NCBI GenBank assembly: GCA_051453625.1
Contig: JBOZIK010000001.1
Location: 183,921,443 to 183,985,442 of the forward strand
From: Welwitschia mirabilis
Lineage: Eukaryota; Gnetophyta; Gnetopsida; Welwitschiales
DNA: 64,000 bases
Direction: 5' to 3'
A program made the translations under genes and the position numbers. Shown piece by piece: positions 35,200-47,539 of the stretch; the stretch's first letter is position 1, and the number at the start of each line of letters is the position of its first letter. The notes under the pieces are model-generated. The model did not search any database. It had not been told where the DNA came from and saw only the letters and a program-made list of their open reading frames with translations.

Positions 35200-35430
35200 T
35201 AACATACAAAACTTTATTTATTCTAGGTAAGTTACCTCCTCTAATGCTCCCGATTCCTTTAATTTTGACTCTTCCATTACCACTAAAGATAACTTTTTCT
35301 CTATCAAAGTCACTTACTATTTAAATCTAGACTTATCTTCCATTATATTTTGAGAGCAACCACTATCCAAATACTAGCTAGTGCCATTTGAAATCTTGAA
35401 AGCTATCTAAATTAAAAAGATTTTTAAACC
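35200..35430 (-). pseudogene. Copia protease remnant
   Basis: The active-site motif reads 'NGTS*YLDSGCSQNI' on the minus strand (about 35395-35335). The usual SWYLDSGCSRHMTG has Trp replaced by TAG, and HMTG is altered. The catalytic Asp and DSG are kept. A gag-pre-integrase-like part follows (35300-35120), with 'LEEVTYLE' at the position of VL.V..L..NLLS. Confidence 0.83.
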
Positions 35431-35779
35431 ATTAGCTTTCATCCACTTAGTCCTTTTAGACTGATATGATATACCTCCTCTTGGAATAAATTTAAATGAA
35501 AAAGTACTAACTGAATTTAAAAATAACATCAATTTTCCACCATCGTAATATAGCTTTGAATGACTTGACTTATCATAGAAATGACAAGTAAGTTTAGAAA
35601 TAAACTTATTTTGCTAAGTTACCTAAATTTGCTGACTTTGTGATCTTTGGGGGATGAAACAAATACCTAAATTATCATGATTTGATTTCCAAATTCTAAA
35701 CATTTGATTCAATTTAATTGAATCACTACAAAATTTATTGATAAAATGCAACAAATTTTTAACCTATAGTACAAGATCG

Positions 35780-37028
35780 GAATTTTTAGATTTAACCATT
35801 TTGTACTTTGATTTCATTTCCTTCTTTCCTTTGGTGATAGATTTTATAATCTTATTCAAATCATTTATGTTCTATGCAACTTTTTAACACTCCATATATA
35901 GTTCTTAACAAGTGTCTTTGAGCTCATTATAATCTTCTTTAATGACATTCAAATCATCAGGTTTAGATGTCCTAAGCAAGTTCTGTAATGAAGGCATAAT
36001 TAGCATGAAAGAGAGTCTTCTATTTCCATCTAAATCCTAGCCTGAACTACTATCATCATCCTCATTCACATTATCCCATGTAGTCATGAATGAAGATGTC
36101 TTTGAATTTCTTTATTCTCTCTTGTTGTTTGGGCACTCATTTGTCATGTGTCTAAAGCCTTTACATGCATAGCTTTGTCTTGATCATTTCTAAACCTCGA
36201 GTATTTCGTTCTTGTTCCTCTACCTGGCTCATCTTCCTTCTTTCTTTTATGCAAAAATTTCTTGAATATTCTTACTAGAAGAGTAACTTCATCATCATCT
36301 AAATATTCATCTGATTTCTTTAACCTATACTCTTCCTACATATACTTCAAATCATTATCTTTTTTTATTATCTTTAAAAATTTAAATTCATATGCTTGTA
36401 AATTACCTTTTAATTCTTCTAGAGCCATCATGTTGATATCCTTGCTTTCTTTTATTACTATGAATTTTGGTTTAAAACTCTTTAAAAGAAATCTTAATTC
36501 TTTTTAGACCACTTTTTCCTCATCTAATCTTTTACTTGGACTTATCATGGAATTTACGATATTAGTGAGTCTGGTAAATAATTCCTATAAAATCTCCTCT
36601 TCATTCATATGAATATATTTAAATTTGAAAATAAGAATTTAGAGCTTGGCTTGCTTGATAGTGGATGTTTCTTCATGTGTAATTTCAAGAATATCCCATG
36701 CCTTATTTACATATTCATAGTTTACAATCCATTTGAATTCGTCTACAAAAACTACACAAAGTATAGCATTAAGAGCATGGGTATCTATGGTAGCTTTGAA
36801 TTTATTTGTGGGAGTCCATGGGTTTTGGGTTTTTGTAACTACAATGGTATTATCATGGACATGAATTTTTATTAGAGTAGGCACAGTATATCCATTGTAA
36901 ATAATGTCTTTAATGTTCACATCTAGGGATCTAAGAAATATTTTCATTTGGGCTTTCCAATATGCATAGTTTGACCCATGAAACATGAGTGGACAACCAG
37001 TGGAAAAACCATCAAAAGGTTTACTCAT
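35780..37028 (-). pseudogene. Copia gag remnant (UBN2/DUF4219 type) with zinc knuckle
   Basis: The first 129 codons (37028-36639) are still open from ATG and read 'GCPLMFHGSNYAYWKAQMKI' then 'FKWIVNYEYVNKAWDILEIT', the capsid-like gag of plant copia elements, which begins with the P.F.G.NY..WK.RM motif. A zinc knuckle at 36174-36133 has the pattern S-Y-A-C-K-G-F-R-H-M-T-N-E-C; only the first Cys is lost (to Ser). The ATG lies about 55 bases after the primer-binding site. Downstream segments such as 'RLTNIVNSM' continue with frameshifts. This is the best preserved frame in the element. Confidence 0.9.
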
Positions 37029-37080
37029 TTTTGGGTTCTAGATTTTAGGTCTGTTAGGATTTTAACATGAACTCAACAAA

Positions 37081-37092
37081 GATTTGATATCA
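37081..37092 (-). promoter_or_regulatory. Primer-binding site (tRNA-Met type), decayed
   Basis: In element sense, two bases after the LTR end ...CCTACA comes TGATATCAAATC. The standard plant copia site is TGGTATCAGAGC, complementary to initiator tRNA-Met. The copy differs at three positions, G to A each time in two of the G residues of GG and GAG, consistent with cytosine deamination on the opposite strand. It fixes the orientation of the element. Confidence 0.8.
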
Positions 37093-37094
37093 AA

Positions 37095-38517
37095 TGTAGG
37101 ATCGAGAACCTTAGAGAGATGAATAGGATTCTAAAAATTGATTAAATAACTTTGTAATAAAAATACTTTACTTAAAATAAGTCACTAAAAACTTGTACAA
37201 GAAAATAAAACTATTTTGAAAAATGAAATAATAGAAAGCACAGCAATACCAATCAGAAGCATATAAGATTTATAGTATTTCAGGAAAATTCCCTACTTCA
37301 CTCTCAATGATTAGCTTCTAACTAAGCCTAATTCAAATCTTCATTATAGGTTCATCTGTAACCTTTACAAATAGACTTTTGCTAAAGCTCAGTCTCAACC
37401 TTTTGCAAGAAAGCATAGTAGTGATGATAGAGTGTCCAAATATTTAGGTATCACTCAATTTTTGGCTCAAGAACAGTATTGAGGCACTTCTTCAAAAGAC
37501 AGTACAATCACTAAGCATAGAGTACAATAGATTCAACCAAATATGTAAAGATACCAATAGTTCTTAGTTTGTCTTTTAGTCAGGAATGAGATGCCAATGA
37601 GTATAATGAATGATATCAAAATATTCAAAAGTTTAGTACAGTGATTTTGACACTTAGCAATTTATAATGGAAGATTTTTAGGATTTTTACAAGTAAAAAA
37701 AAATCTTCTAGTAGACATAAAATGGACACATAATGACTATAAAATTTGTATTTTTGTCATGACCGGTTGACCCCTCAAATGTCCGGTTGACCCCATCTAG
37801 TGCCTTCACTTACATCAATCACCCTTGTGTTCTTCAAATCGACCTTTATTTCTTATGGCTATATGTCTGGTCTACCCCTCAGGGTCTTGTTGATCACTTA
37901 TTTAGTCACACACATATCTATCCAGTTCCCCTTGATTAAGAAAAAATCCAACACAGTTTTTTTCTCTAGATCCAGTCAATCGCGTAAAGGTTCAGTCAAC
38001 CCCTTACTAATAAAAAGGTAAATGCATCTCCAACTCTGGTTGACCTCTTAAAAATTTAGTTAACCCCTTGATGATCAACTATAAAGTACTAATACTCAGT
38101 TGCATAGGTCTGGTCAATCCCTTAGGTGTCCGGTCAACCCCTTGACAATTAGCTAAGAATTATCAAATGCATAGTTCTCTAGTCCAGTTGACCTCTTAGG
38201 TATCCGATCAACCCCTTGACGATTGGATAAGAAGTATTGATGCTCAGATTCACAGGTCTAGTCAAATCCTTAAATGTCTGGTTAACTCCTCTAAATTCAA
38301 TTCAATTTTATGTATTTACTTTAGGTGAATTGACCTCTTAGAAGTCTAGTCAACCCCTTAAGTGGGTATTAAAACTTGACAGGTTTCAAGATAAAAATGT
38401 GAAAAAATTACTTTAGATTTTGATGTACAATTATCAATATTTTTTGTATAAGATACAACAAGTTTTTCTATACAGAAAACATTAGTTCAACATCAATTAG
38501 CAAATAATAATTCAACA
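37095..38517 (-). mobile_element. 5' LTR of the Sirevirus-like element
   Basis: It matches 28563-29986 throughout. In element sense it starts TGTTGAATTATTATTTG and ends CCTACA. It would hold the promoter of the element. Confidence 0.92.
37755..38370. repeat. TTGAC-rich 74-bp palindromic repeats in the 5' LTR
   Basis: Units of 74-75 bp start near 38033, 38108, 38182 and 38256, with less regular ones to the left. Each holds two near-palindromes of the form GGTCAACC/GGTTGACC. By eye there are about 14 TTGAC or GTCAA cores in 620 bases. TTGAC[C/T] is the W-box bound by WRKY factors in plants. The equivalent block in the other LTR is 29240-29860. Confidence 0.8.
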
Positions 38518-39299
38518 TGTTTTTCTAAAATCCTTGAAAGACAATTCAAAAAGGAATATTTCTACTTTTTGAAAAAATAGTATTTCTATTTATCTTTTGA
38601 ACATATCCTTCATTGATCCTAATGATGATTATATAGGTTGTGAACATTATGCAAGTCCCTTTTAATAAGCTCTAAAACAAAGATATGTGGCTATTCATTT
38701 AGCACTTGATTATTTTCATTCAAGTGAGAGGACCATCAAAGGAAAGTATTAAGATGAATAAGAGTAGTAGAAGCCTAAAGTAAGTAATAAACCTCACTCT
38801 AGAATTTTCACATAGAAGACAAAAATAAAGAGCAGGAGTTTTCATTCTAGTAGGAACATAAATCAATTGATAGAATTCTAAAGTAGGTCAAGGACAATCA
38901 CCAAGAGGAAGAACTTGGATAATATTACAAAAAAAAAAGAATCTTCCAAAAATAATTTGAGTCTTATGCCTATATATTCATTAAGCAGTCAATAATTTTT
39001 TATGCTAAAAGATGTCATATATGTCTACTCCATCCTATTCTCATGGAGGTTTAAAAATTTCCAAGAAACTCTTACAAAATCTATGTGGTCACTTGTATTA
39101 AATTATCATAATAAATTTATTGAAACTTGGTTACTTTTGCATAAGAAGATTTATGGGAACAAAGTCATATTAGAATAATGAACATGTAGATCATTAAGAA
39201 GATTTTTACAAACTAGTATTCTTCTTACTAGAGAGACCTTTCTAAGTATCCACTTTTAAATTTTAGCTTGTACCTTATAAAGAACCAAAAACCAAAGTT

Positions 39300-40130
39300 G
39301 ATGGAGATAGATGTCAAAGTCAAAAGGAATTTTTAACAAATTTTAAAACTTCCCCTTTCTTTAGCTATTAGTCAAAAAATATTGGAAATAACCAAAATGC
39401 CTTAAAAAAATTTAGTTACTTTATCTTAATTAGTGATGGAACCTAAAGCTTCATAGAAAATGCATACACACTTAAGCACTAACTTTAAACCACTTGAGAT
39501 ATTTTAAATCAAGATGGAAAAATTATTAGAAAAATAAGAATTACACATTTCTTACTCAAAAGATGGAGTTAAAGTTCAAAAATATTACTATAATGAAAGT
39601 GAGTTTGAATTAGATGTCCTAGAATGTCCACAACTAAGATATGCAAGTATGGGGCTAACAAGTAGCCAGAACTAATTAATCTACATATATTAAAAGGGGA
39701 AAATTATAATGTTAAAAAGTACTCGGGAAAAATCATCACTAAAAATCATGTAGATATGCTAAAGAAAACAATGACCACATTAAATTTTATAAAACATTTT
39801 GAGGGTAGACATCCATGAAACTCTATCATGTGCTTTGGAGTAATCTATATTAATAGATACTAGGTATTGATGAGAGGAAGATCTTTATTTTCAACCTTTT
39901 ACTAAGATAATTATGTTATCAAGAATGAAATTTTCCTTTACAAATATAGATTGCTTAGGGTAAAGAATGGAGAAGAAAAGAAAATTAAGCCTATTTGTTA
40001 TAGATTTGGCTATTATCTTATAGGAAACTTAAGTAGTTTTATAGGATGATAGTTTTTAACTTAATCCCATTTCTAACTTTTTAAATTTATTTAATAAGCC
40101 TTGTCTTAATAAAGTTGCTAAGAGATATTT
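39300..40130 (-). pseudogene. LINE C reverse transcriptase remnant
   Basis: The minus strand reads 'SYKIIAKSITNRLN' then 'SILYPKQSIFVKENFILDNI', matching YKI.AKV..NRL......I...QS.FV.GR.I.DNI of plant LINE RT. After a short gap comes 'VSINIDYSKAHDRVSWMSTL' (usually K.D..KAYDRV.W.FL), with the first catalytic Asp retained (about 39870-39810). The RQGDP and FADD motifs further on were not recognised. Stops interrupt it. Confidence 0.82.
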
Positions 40131-42179
40131 CTTTACAAGCTTTTCAATATAATAAGTCATTCACAATAGGAATCTAAGTTACTTTGTGATTAAATCATCA
40201 ATATTTGATACTTTTAATCCCTCATCTTCTTAAGTGTATTATAAATTTTAGACTTTAAGAGAGGTTGATCAAGTAAAATATCCTTTTCATATGGTAATAG
40301 ATGAGGACTATAGGATTCTTAAACATCTAAGCTAAATTCTCCTTAACCAAATAGCCTTTAATTTCAAGGGTAAATTAGAATTATTTAAATAAAATAAACT
40401 TAACCTTAAAATAATTTATAAAAAAATGACCCTTATGATAGATGCTAGTAATTTTATCTAATCTTTTTAACTTCAACTCCAATTTTAGAAATTTAAGAAG
40501 GGTGTTTAAAGATTTATCACCATGCTAAGGGCAATTAAAAAAATCTACATTTATAAGCCAAATCTCTCTACAATTAAAGATAATGCTGATGAGTTAAAGT
40601 TTCTATAAAATTGATTTAGATATTAACATTAAATGAATTGGCTACCATTACAAAGTGAAGATGAAGAAAATCTAAGTCTACCAAAAAAGCTTTTTCTTAT
40701 TATTAAGCTAAATCATGATTAAAATTAATGAATAATAGTGGTCATAGAGTAGGAATATTTCCTTTATCATGAATAGTAAGAAATTTAAAATAGGGATTCT
40801 ATAGCATTCATAAAAAATTGGAGCAGAATATTATTGATTTAAAAAACTAGAGAAAAGAAGAGTTAAGGATAAAAATTATAGATTTTTTATGAGATTAAAG
40901 CTTTAAGAATGTTAAGATTCTAGAAATGATAGTAGTATGATTAGAAAATAGAGAAAGAAAAAAAAATAAAAGAGTATATCATATATATGAATATCATATT
41001 CATCCTTATAAAAATAAACATTATAGGTCACGGATCGAACAAGCCTATAAAAAATTTCTGTAGGAATATACCTAGTAAAATACTTAGTAATAGAAAAAAG
41101 GCTTGAGACAAGATCATTTCATATGTTTAAATAAAAATTATTATTAATTAGTAAATAGAAACTACATAGCCAAACACACACATATCTTCACCTTTTGTCC
41201 TGTTAGATCAAGTTGTTGTTGAAAAACTCAAGTTGCCTTACAAAAAGTAATTTCGAAAATAAACTATTTTAAGTAGTTTATTTTATGATGTGATTCTAAA
41301 AAATCTATAATAAACTCACTAGAAATATAATAAATAGTCTTAGGGGGAAAAAACTAAGTTATACACTTCTAAACATTAATTCTACTTAAAATTATGTTGA
41401 GGCATATATTAATGTCAATTCAAATAAAATATGATTTCATGTGGAGAGAATCTAGAAAATAGAGAACTAAAAAATATAATGATAATCAATAATAAATGGA
41501 ACCTATTTAGAATAGAGAAGAATTACTATTCCTTTATGACTAGGTAAATGAGAACTACCCCTAAGATAATAATTTGATGCAGTGAATTTACAAATCAAAT
41601 GAATATTAACACATATTAACTTAACCTTTTAAATATCCCTATTATCTATGTGATCTTAAATATTATGATTAGATAAATTAATAATCATGTTTTTTTAAGA
41701 TTCATGATATTTAATATTTAAACATTTAAACTATTTTCATAGTTAAGAATAAACTGATTCTTTATAAGAGGGCTTCTTAAGCATAAGAACCATTCACTTT
41801 CTTTAACATGATGAGATAAACTAAAGTTGATCTTCTTTCTTTTGGGGATTTTTTGAACTAAATAATATTTCTTTTTAATAATATTTCATGAGGTTGATAT
41901 TCTGAATGAATCATAAATCCTCTTATCCTCTTTATTTCCTTCATTCTTCTCCTCCACCTCATTAGACATGGGAGTTGAAGTAGCATTATTTTCATCATTT
42001 CCTACCTTAGAGGATTTATTCTCTTTTTTTAAAGAATAGTCTATTTTAAATAACATGATCTCTTTTATATTAGTGTTAACAAAATTCTGAAAGGTTCACT
42101 TACATAATAGGTTATTTAATAACTTGGTTTGGTTTGATAAAAATCATGTGTAACATTATAGATGCAGTATTAACAAGAA

Positions 42180-42720
42180 TTCAAGCTATTTTTTCAAGAC
42201 AAACACTAATCATTTAGCCTTTGTTTTGAGTTGCAAAAATACTTAGTAAAGAGGAAATATGTCTAAGATATATTCATAAGAATATTTTAATTTTAAAAAC
42301 ACCACTAATATTAGGAACTCCATCAATACCTCATCATTAAGTAAAGTATTTTTTCCCACTCCTCTAATAGAATGAATACATTTTCAATAATACAAGGGCC
42401 TAAGTTTATGATTTGTTCAGCTTTAACATCTTATTTAAGATAGGAGAAAAAACAAAAATCCTTTTGAGAGATTAAAGATTATAAAAACATGAAATTCTTT
42501 GAAATGTGACACCATGTTAACCCATGGCCATAGATCCCTAAGAGAAGGGGAAACTTCAACAAAATAACAAATGAAGTTAGAAGCTATAAACTAGTTATGT
42601 GCCTCCTCATATTGGCCCCAAATATTAATATCCACCTCAACATGATTTTAAGAATACTTGATTATAGAGAACTCCATTACATACTGACTATACCACATTT
42701 TTACAAATTGAAAATTTACT
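42180..42720 (-). pseudogene. LINE C ORF1 (DUF4283-like) remnant
   Basis: The minus strand reads 'NIWGQYEEAHN', 'MVSHFKEFHVFIIFNLSKGF', and after a frameshift 'AEQIINLGPCIIENVFILLE' with 'EWEKI'. The pattern (F.F......A..I...GPW.......L..W) is that of the DUF4283 region of LINE ORF1. No zinc knuckle was found downstream. It lies 5' of the LINE C RT in the same orientation. Confidence 0.62.
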
Positions 42721-43400
42721 TTAATTTATGTTTATTTTGTAACTAAATATTTAATAAATTTTAAAAGGCTTTAGTATCATTTATATGTACTTGGTAAATG
42801 AACAAAATATAATCACCGCATTGAATCTACAAATTTAGGGTTACTACTAAGGAGTATTGAGTGCTAAATTCCTTTAAAAAGGCACATCTTATAATTTTCT
42901 CAAGTTTCTCTTAAGTTTTCTACATTGTTGAAGACGGAGATACCTATTGGCTCTGATTTCTCAAGCTTCTTCAACTTTGTGATGATTCTTATTTGGATGT
43001 CAATGTTAGGATGACTTTTTTAGGGTAGTAATAATTTCATTCTTGGATGCATGTGGATGAATACATAACACTATGCAGTAATATTTCTATTTAGTAAAAT
43101 GTGCACTTGCATTATATTGGGCTTCTTCTATTATCTTCTCTTTCTTTGGCTCTAGCCATTTCCTCCCCTTGTTTCTTAGTTTTAAGTCTGAGATCCCATG
43201 ATCTATAGATTTTTTATTTTCTTTTGTAATTATTTGTTCTTGGTTTTATGACATTTTCTATAATAATTTATGGCTAGAGGGAACTAAGAAGAAATCCATC
43301 TTCTATTTCTTCTCTTGGCTATTCTTAATGAGTTTCCTCTAATACTCCCTCAGTATACTCCCTTGGTTACTTTATTTGACTTTGCCATTTTTTGATTGAA
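42720..43400. other. Unassigned DNA, possible LINE C 5' part
   Basis: On the minus strand a short basic coding-like piece ('LRNKGRKWLEPKKEKIIEEA') is seen near 43150. It could be the N-terminal part of LINE C ORF1. Nothing else is recognised. Confidence 0.35.
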
Positions 43401-44535
43401 GGGATGTTGCATTTTTATGTTTTTAGCTTCATTCTTAGGATCATATTTTTGGTTTTTCTTTTATCCTCTAAGATTATCTTATTGAGGCATTTTCTCTAAA
43501 ACTTACTCTATTTGAGTTCCTTGATTTGTTAACAATGGACCCTTTGTTACTTGACATTCAACTATTAAACCTTCATCAATCTTCATCATTAGATCTCTAT
43601 CTATGGAATTAACTTTGTTCATCATGCTAATTAGTTATTGCATTTGCTTCTAAGATGACTTTTTATTTAGACCTTGCTATGTTTTAAGTGACTCCCCATT
43701 CCATGATCTTCAAAATGAGGTTTACTAGGGGCTCTTTCTTGATCACCTATCTTCAGATTACTCCCTTGCTATATTTTCTTATATAACTACCTCTATTTTT
43801 TGATTTTTCAATGCCTAGTACATTTTCCTCCTTACACAATTTATTTTTCATTCATACTTCTTTAAGAGTGTCATGCTAGACCTTTTTATTATAGGCCTTC
43901 ACTTTTAAGGTGTTTTTTTTTTTTTTTTTTAAACTTTACTCATTAGTCCCAAATCTTTTTTATCTAAATTCTCTTTGAATTTTTTAATAAAGAATAGAGG
44001 GCGATTTACTCTTTTATTTTCTTTTAGCACTAACATAAAATTAAAATTCAATCCTTTAGGTTTAGAGTAATTTACATCATTGACAATGTATTTATTTATA
44101 AACTTCACTACCAAAGTCTAGGCTACTATAACACTACCTTGGTAGTGGTTCCTTTTATATTCTTAGGATCCCTTATCCTAAAAACTTGATCCACATTGGT
44201 ATGATACATAAACAAGGAAAGAATTAAATATTCTTCCTCTCTCAAACTAGTTGCATCTACTGTTAACTATGGTATAATAAGAACTCTTCATATTCCTAGA
44301 ACTAATTTTTCCTTAATAACAGCTTTGGCTAAATCAAATTTGAAGTCTCCCTTTAGGTCCAGTAATGGTACAAATCTAATTTACTTAATTTTCTCTCAAA
44401 TTTTTACAATATTTTTGAATTTGAAGTCATCTCCTAACTCATACTATGAGTGTTCCCTAATGCTTCATTCTAAAAGCTTAGGATCTTCTAGTATACCTCA
44501 CTCTTTGTATCCTCTTGACTACGTCTAGAAATAAA
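43400..44535 (-). pseudogene. Unassigned coding-like remnant
   Basis: Minus-strand frames here have unusually few stops for this window. Between 44530 and 44160 the translation reads 'LLDLKGDFKFDLAKAVIKEK', 'LTVDATSLREEEYLILSLFM' and 'YHTNVDQVFRIRDPKNIKGT', and 44114-43929 is open for 61 codons ('GLNFNFMLVLKENKRVNRPL'). I do not recognise the family. It lies between the RT end of LINE B and ORF1 of LINE C, so it may be the 5' coding part of LINE C or the 3' part of LINE B. A T run at 43914-43930 interrupts the frame. Confidence 0.4.
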
Positions 44536-45279
44536 AAACCTAGCAATTTCTGATAAGCCAAATAATCCACAATATAGAATCATAAAATTTACCTATAACA
44601 CTCAAAACTCTACTTAAGAGACTTCTTATAACACTTTCCTTCATACCCTAATGATAAAGGAACACTTATAGAATTAATGCTTTGCTATTTTCTCCACTGT
44701 GTACTATAGAATTTTGACATAATTATGCCTATACTTCATAGTCTCACTGTAATTGATGTCTTATTCTTTATAATTAGCCATTTAAGCATTACATAATTGC
44801 CCATTATTTTCTTATGCCACATCTCTTCTAGCAATTTATTTATTTCATGTCTCTTAATTAGAAATGTTTTGGATGATATCCTTTTTCTATCTATGAGTTT
44901 GATGTTCCTTATCTTATTTATGATAGTCCTTGAATTATATGATAGCTCATTCTATTTGTTATTAGATATATTCACTACTTTAATTTGTTTGCTAATGTTA
45001 TTCATATGTCTGTAGTAGTTCTTAACTTTGAGATTAATGTTTCTTTTAAGCTAGGCTTTGGTACTTTTTAATTTTGGAATCTTGTTAGGATCCCCACAAA
45101 GACTTGTTGAAAAGGCTTTAAAAGTTTTTCTTCCCCTTGTATATAAATTTTTAAAATAGGAAACTCCTTCTCATCCTTCCTTCCTAATCTTTGTATTTTC
45201 TTTTCCAAACCATTTTTCAATGGAATTTTTTCCACTAATTCTAATTTTATGGAAATTTTTACTTAGACTAGAGAAATTT

Positions 45280-46500
45280 TATCTTTAATATCTTATATGA
45301 TTCATCGTCAAATTCTACCAGCTTAGCTATCTCATGTTGTTCCATTACATGAAATTTATCACTACCTTTTTCTCTCAACTAGATGAAATTATTAATAAGT
45401 CTATTTAAAGTATTCTTTATTTTCTCTACTATGAATCTATTATAAGCACTATATTTTATAATAGCTAATATGATAGAATTTGCTAAAATTATCTAATCCT
45501 TACTTAATAGAAAAGTGGCATTCTAGAAGTTACATTTTCTCCTCATAATTTAAATGAACTCTTATAATGAGGTAACATTATTCCATTTGAAGAGAGTTAT
45601 TTCCAAATAAAATTATTTATTTCTATGTTTTTCAATTTCCAAAGTTCTTTTTATGCTTTACTGGAAACTCACCTAAGTACTAAAGTAGTACACTCTATTT
45701 TTTTGCCAACTTGATTGCATCCCTAAATTCTTAGTAAAAATTTTTAGTTCTTTTTTATTCTCATTATGTACTAAATGTTTTCCTCAAAAATGATAATTAA
45801 ATCATCTATAAAATAATTGATTAGAGCCCACATCCTATGAATGAAAAGCCCCCTTCCTCCTTCTCTTTTAATATAATCTTGTAGCACATCTAGAATAATA
45901 AGAAACAGGTAAGGTGAGAGGGGATTCTCCTTGTCTCAAACCTCTACCTAATCTAAACTATTCATTCATTTCATAGTTTATTCTTAAATTAATTTTTTTC
46001 ATTTCTTATATTTGTAGTACCATCTTAATAAATTTATTTAGAATGCCTTTAGTTCTTAGTACATGTTTCAAGAAATTCTAAGAAACACTATCATAGGCTT
46101 TCTTAATATCTAATTTTAGAGCACAAGCATGTTTTTTAGGCTTATGTATAGATCAGAAAATCTCATTATTGAATATGATTTAATCAAGAATACTATAGTT
46201 TTTTAAATAAACCTACTTGATTAGGTCTCATCATAGTTCTTAAATTAGGTCTAATCGTACTCACTAAAACTTTTAAAAAAAGTCTATATAACTCATTATA
46301 CATCCCTATGATTTTATAGTCCTATGCTTATTTCCCTTCTATAGTTTTCAACAACATTATAACATGAGTATTATTCCATGTATAAGGAATAACCTCTTGT
46401 TCTAGGACCTTATTAAATGCTTTCTCCACTAATTACTCTAAAATATTCTAATACCTTTTAAAGAATTCCATCATCGATATATTTATTCTTGGTCTTTAGT
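45280..46500 (-). pseudogene. LINE B reverse transcriptase remnant with intact Asp-Asp box
   Basis: The minus strand reads 'TKSGLFKKLYSILD' (usually QSGFV.GRSI.D), 'HACALKLDIKKAYDSVS' with Trp to TAG before 'NFL' (about 46125-46070), 'GRGLRQGESPLTL' (45960-45915; usually GLRQGDPLSP) and 'NYFIDDLIIIFEENI' (45835-45785), where the FADD box is kept as FIDD. Post-RT, 'YSAYNRFIVEKIKNTLNRLI' matches the YxMS.F..P......I....R.F.W region. Both catalytic Asp residues are visible, which is unusual here, but stops and frameshifts still kill it. Confidence 0.85.
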
Positions 46501-46750
46501 TAAGCTTTATTTATTTATTAACATTCATTCTTTTCTACTCTTTTAAGGAATAACTTCCACTGTCATGAAGTTATTCATAAAGTAGATGAAGTTTCCACTT
46601 TGTATTATATCTATAAATCCTTTAAACTTCTAAGAAAATGCCTAGTTCTTTATGTTGTTCAAAGATCCTTTCTTTTTATTAGATTGTTCTAATAGTATTA
46701 ATCTACTTCCTAGCATTTATCACCTCATAGAAAAATTTGAAATGCTTATT

Positions 46751-46760
46751 NNNNNNNNNN
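46751..46760. other. Assembly gap (10 N)
   Basis: Short run of N within LINE B. The round length suggests a placeholder of unknown true size. Confidence 0.99.
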
Positions 46761-47539
46761 ACCTTAACTATTTCATGTGTATCCTTTACTACTAATATAG
46801 TTTTTCTTATATTCTAATCTATGTAATTCTCATAACCTCATTCATTTTTTTTTCATACAACTTTACTTCCTTTTATTGTTATTTTTGGATTCTTTTTATT
46901 TCATCCTTAACACTTCTTATCCTAAAAATTCATTCCCTAGACTTTTATTCATTTCTTAAGCTAATACTTAGTCTTTTGGAGGTTTTGTATGGAGATACAA
47001 TTGGGTTATTATCATTGTGTTATAATTTTTATTCTAAAAATTGTTCTACTTTCTTCTCTTATAGCCAAGAATTTTTCAAAAAAGAGTGAGATTTCTTATC
47101 AACATTGATGAAACCCATGTGGGTGACATCCAAATCTTATTGCCTAAAACCAAATAAATAGTCATTATTTAGTGGTAATCATAGATGACAACACACACTA
47201 CTTGATACTATAGCTATGATTGAGGCTTTCCCTACTATAATTACCACTTGGTACTAAGACCATACTACCCCTTCCCATTTACCAGTTCTATAATGCCCTT
47301 TTATCATGTATAAGAAATATTAGCCTATGCTTCAAACACCACTTATCATCTCCCCTAATTATCCATTTCTTATCTTTAAGCATCTCATTGAAGATCATAG
47401 TCCTTTGTATTATGGATAAAATTTTGTTTAATAGTTTCTTATGATTTGATCAAGTAAATTGGATTTACTAAATTATCATGTCTACGAGGTTCAAATTGTA
47501 ATAAGTTTTTCAAATCTATCTCTATTGCATTTGTTCATT

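Larger units (their letters stand above)
28563..38517 (-). mobile_element. Sirevirus-like Ty1-copia element, 9.96 kb, both LTRs present
   Basis: LTRs of 1424 and 1423 bp (28563-29986, 37095-38517) are direct repeats starting TGTAGGATC and ending ...ACA on the plus strand. Inside, the minus strand has a primer-binding site, gag, protease, integrase, RT and RNase H, the copia order with integrase before RT. Long LTRs, a UBN2-type gag, and an extra ORF after pol fit Sireviruses. A possible 5-bp target duplication GTTTT is at 28558-28562 and 38519-38523, the second offset by one base. The LTRs differ at many sites, so insertion is old. Confidence 0.88.
38700..42720 (-). mobile_element. LINE C (L1-type), degenerate
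   Basis: On the minus strand an ORF1 region (42720-42180) is followed by unassigned sequence, a segment typical of the stretch between endonuclease and RT (40650-40440), and RT (40130-39300). The endonuclease is not clearly visible. The 3' end near 38700 is uncertain. The Sirevirus-like element ends 180 bases to the left, so it may have inserted near or in the LINE 3' part. Confidence 0.7.

Noticed and set aside
36609-36875. 88-codon plus-strand ORF
   Set aside because: It overlaps the minus-strand copia gag frame (37028-36639), which has a clear family pattern.
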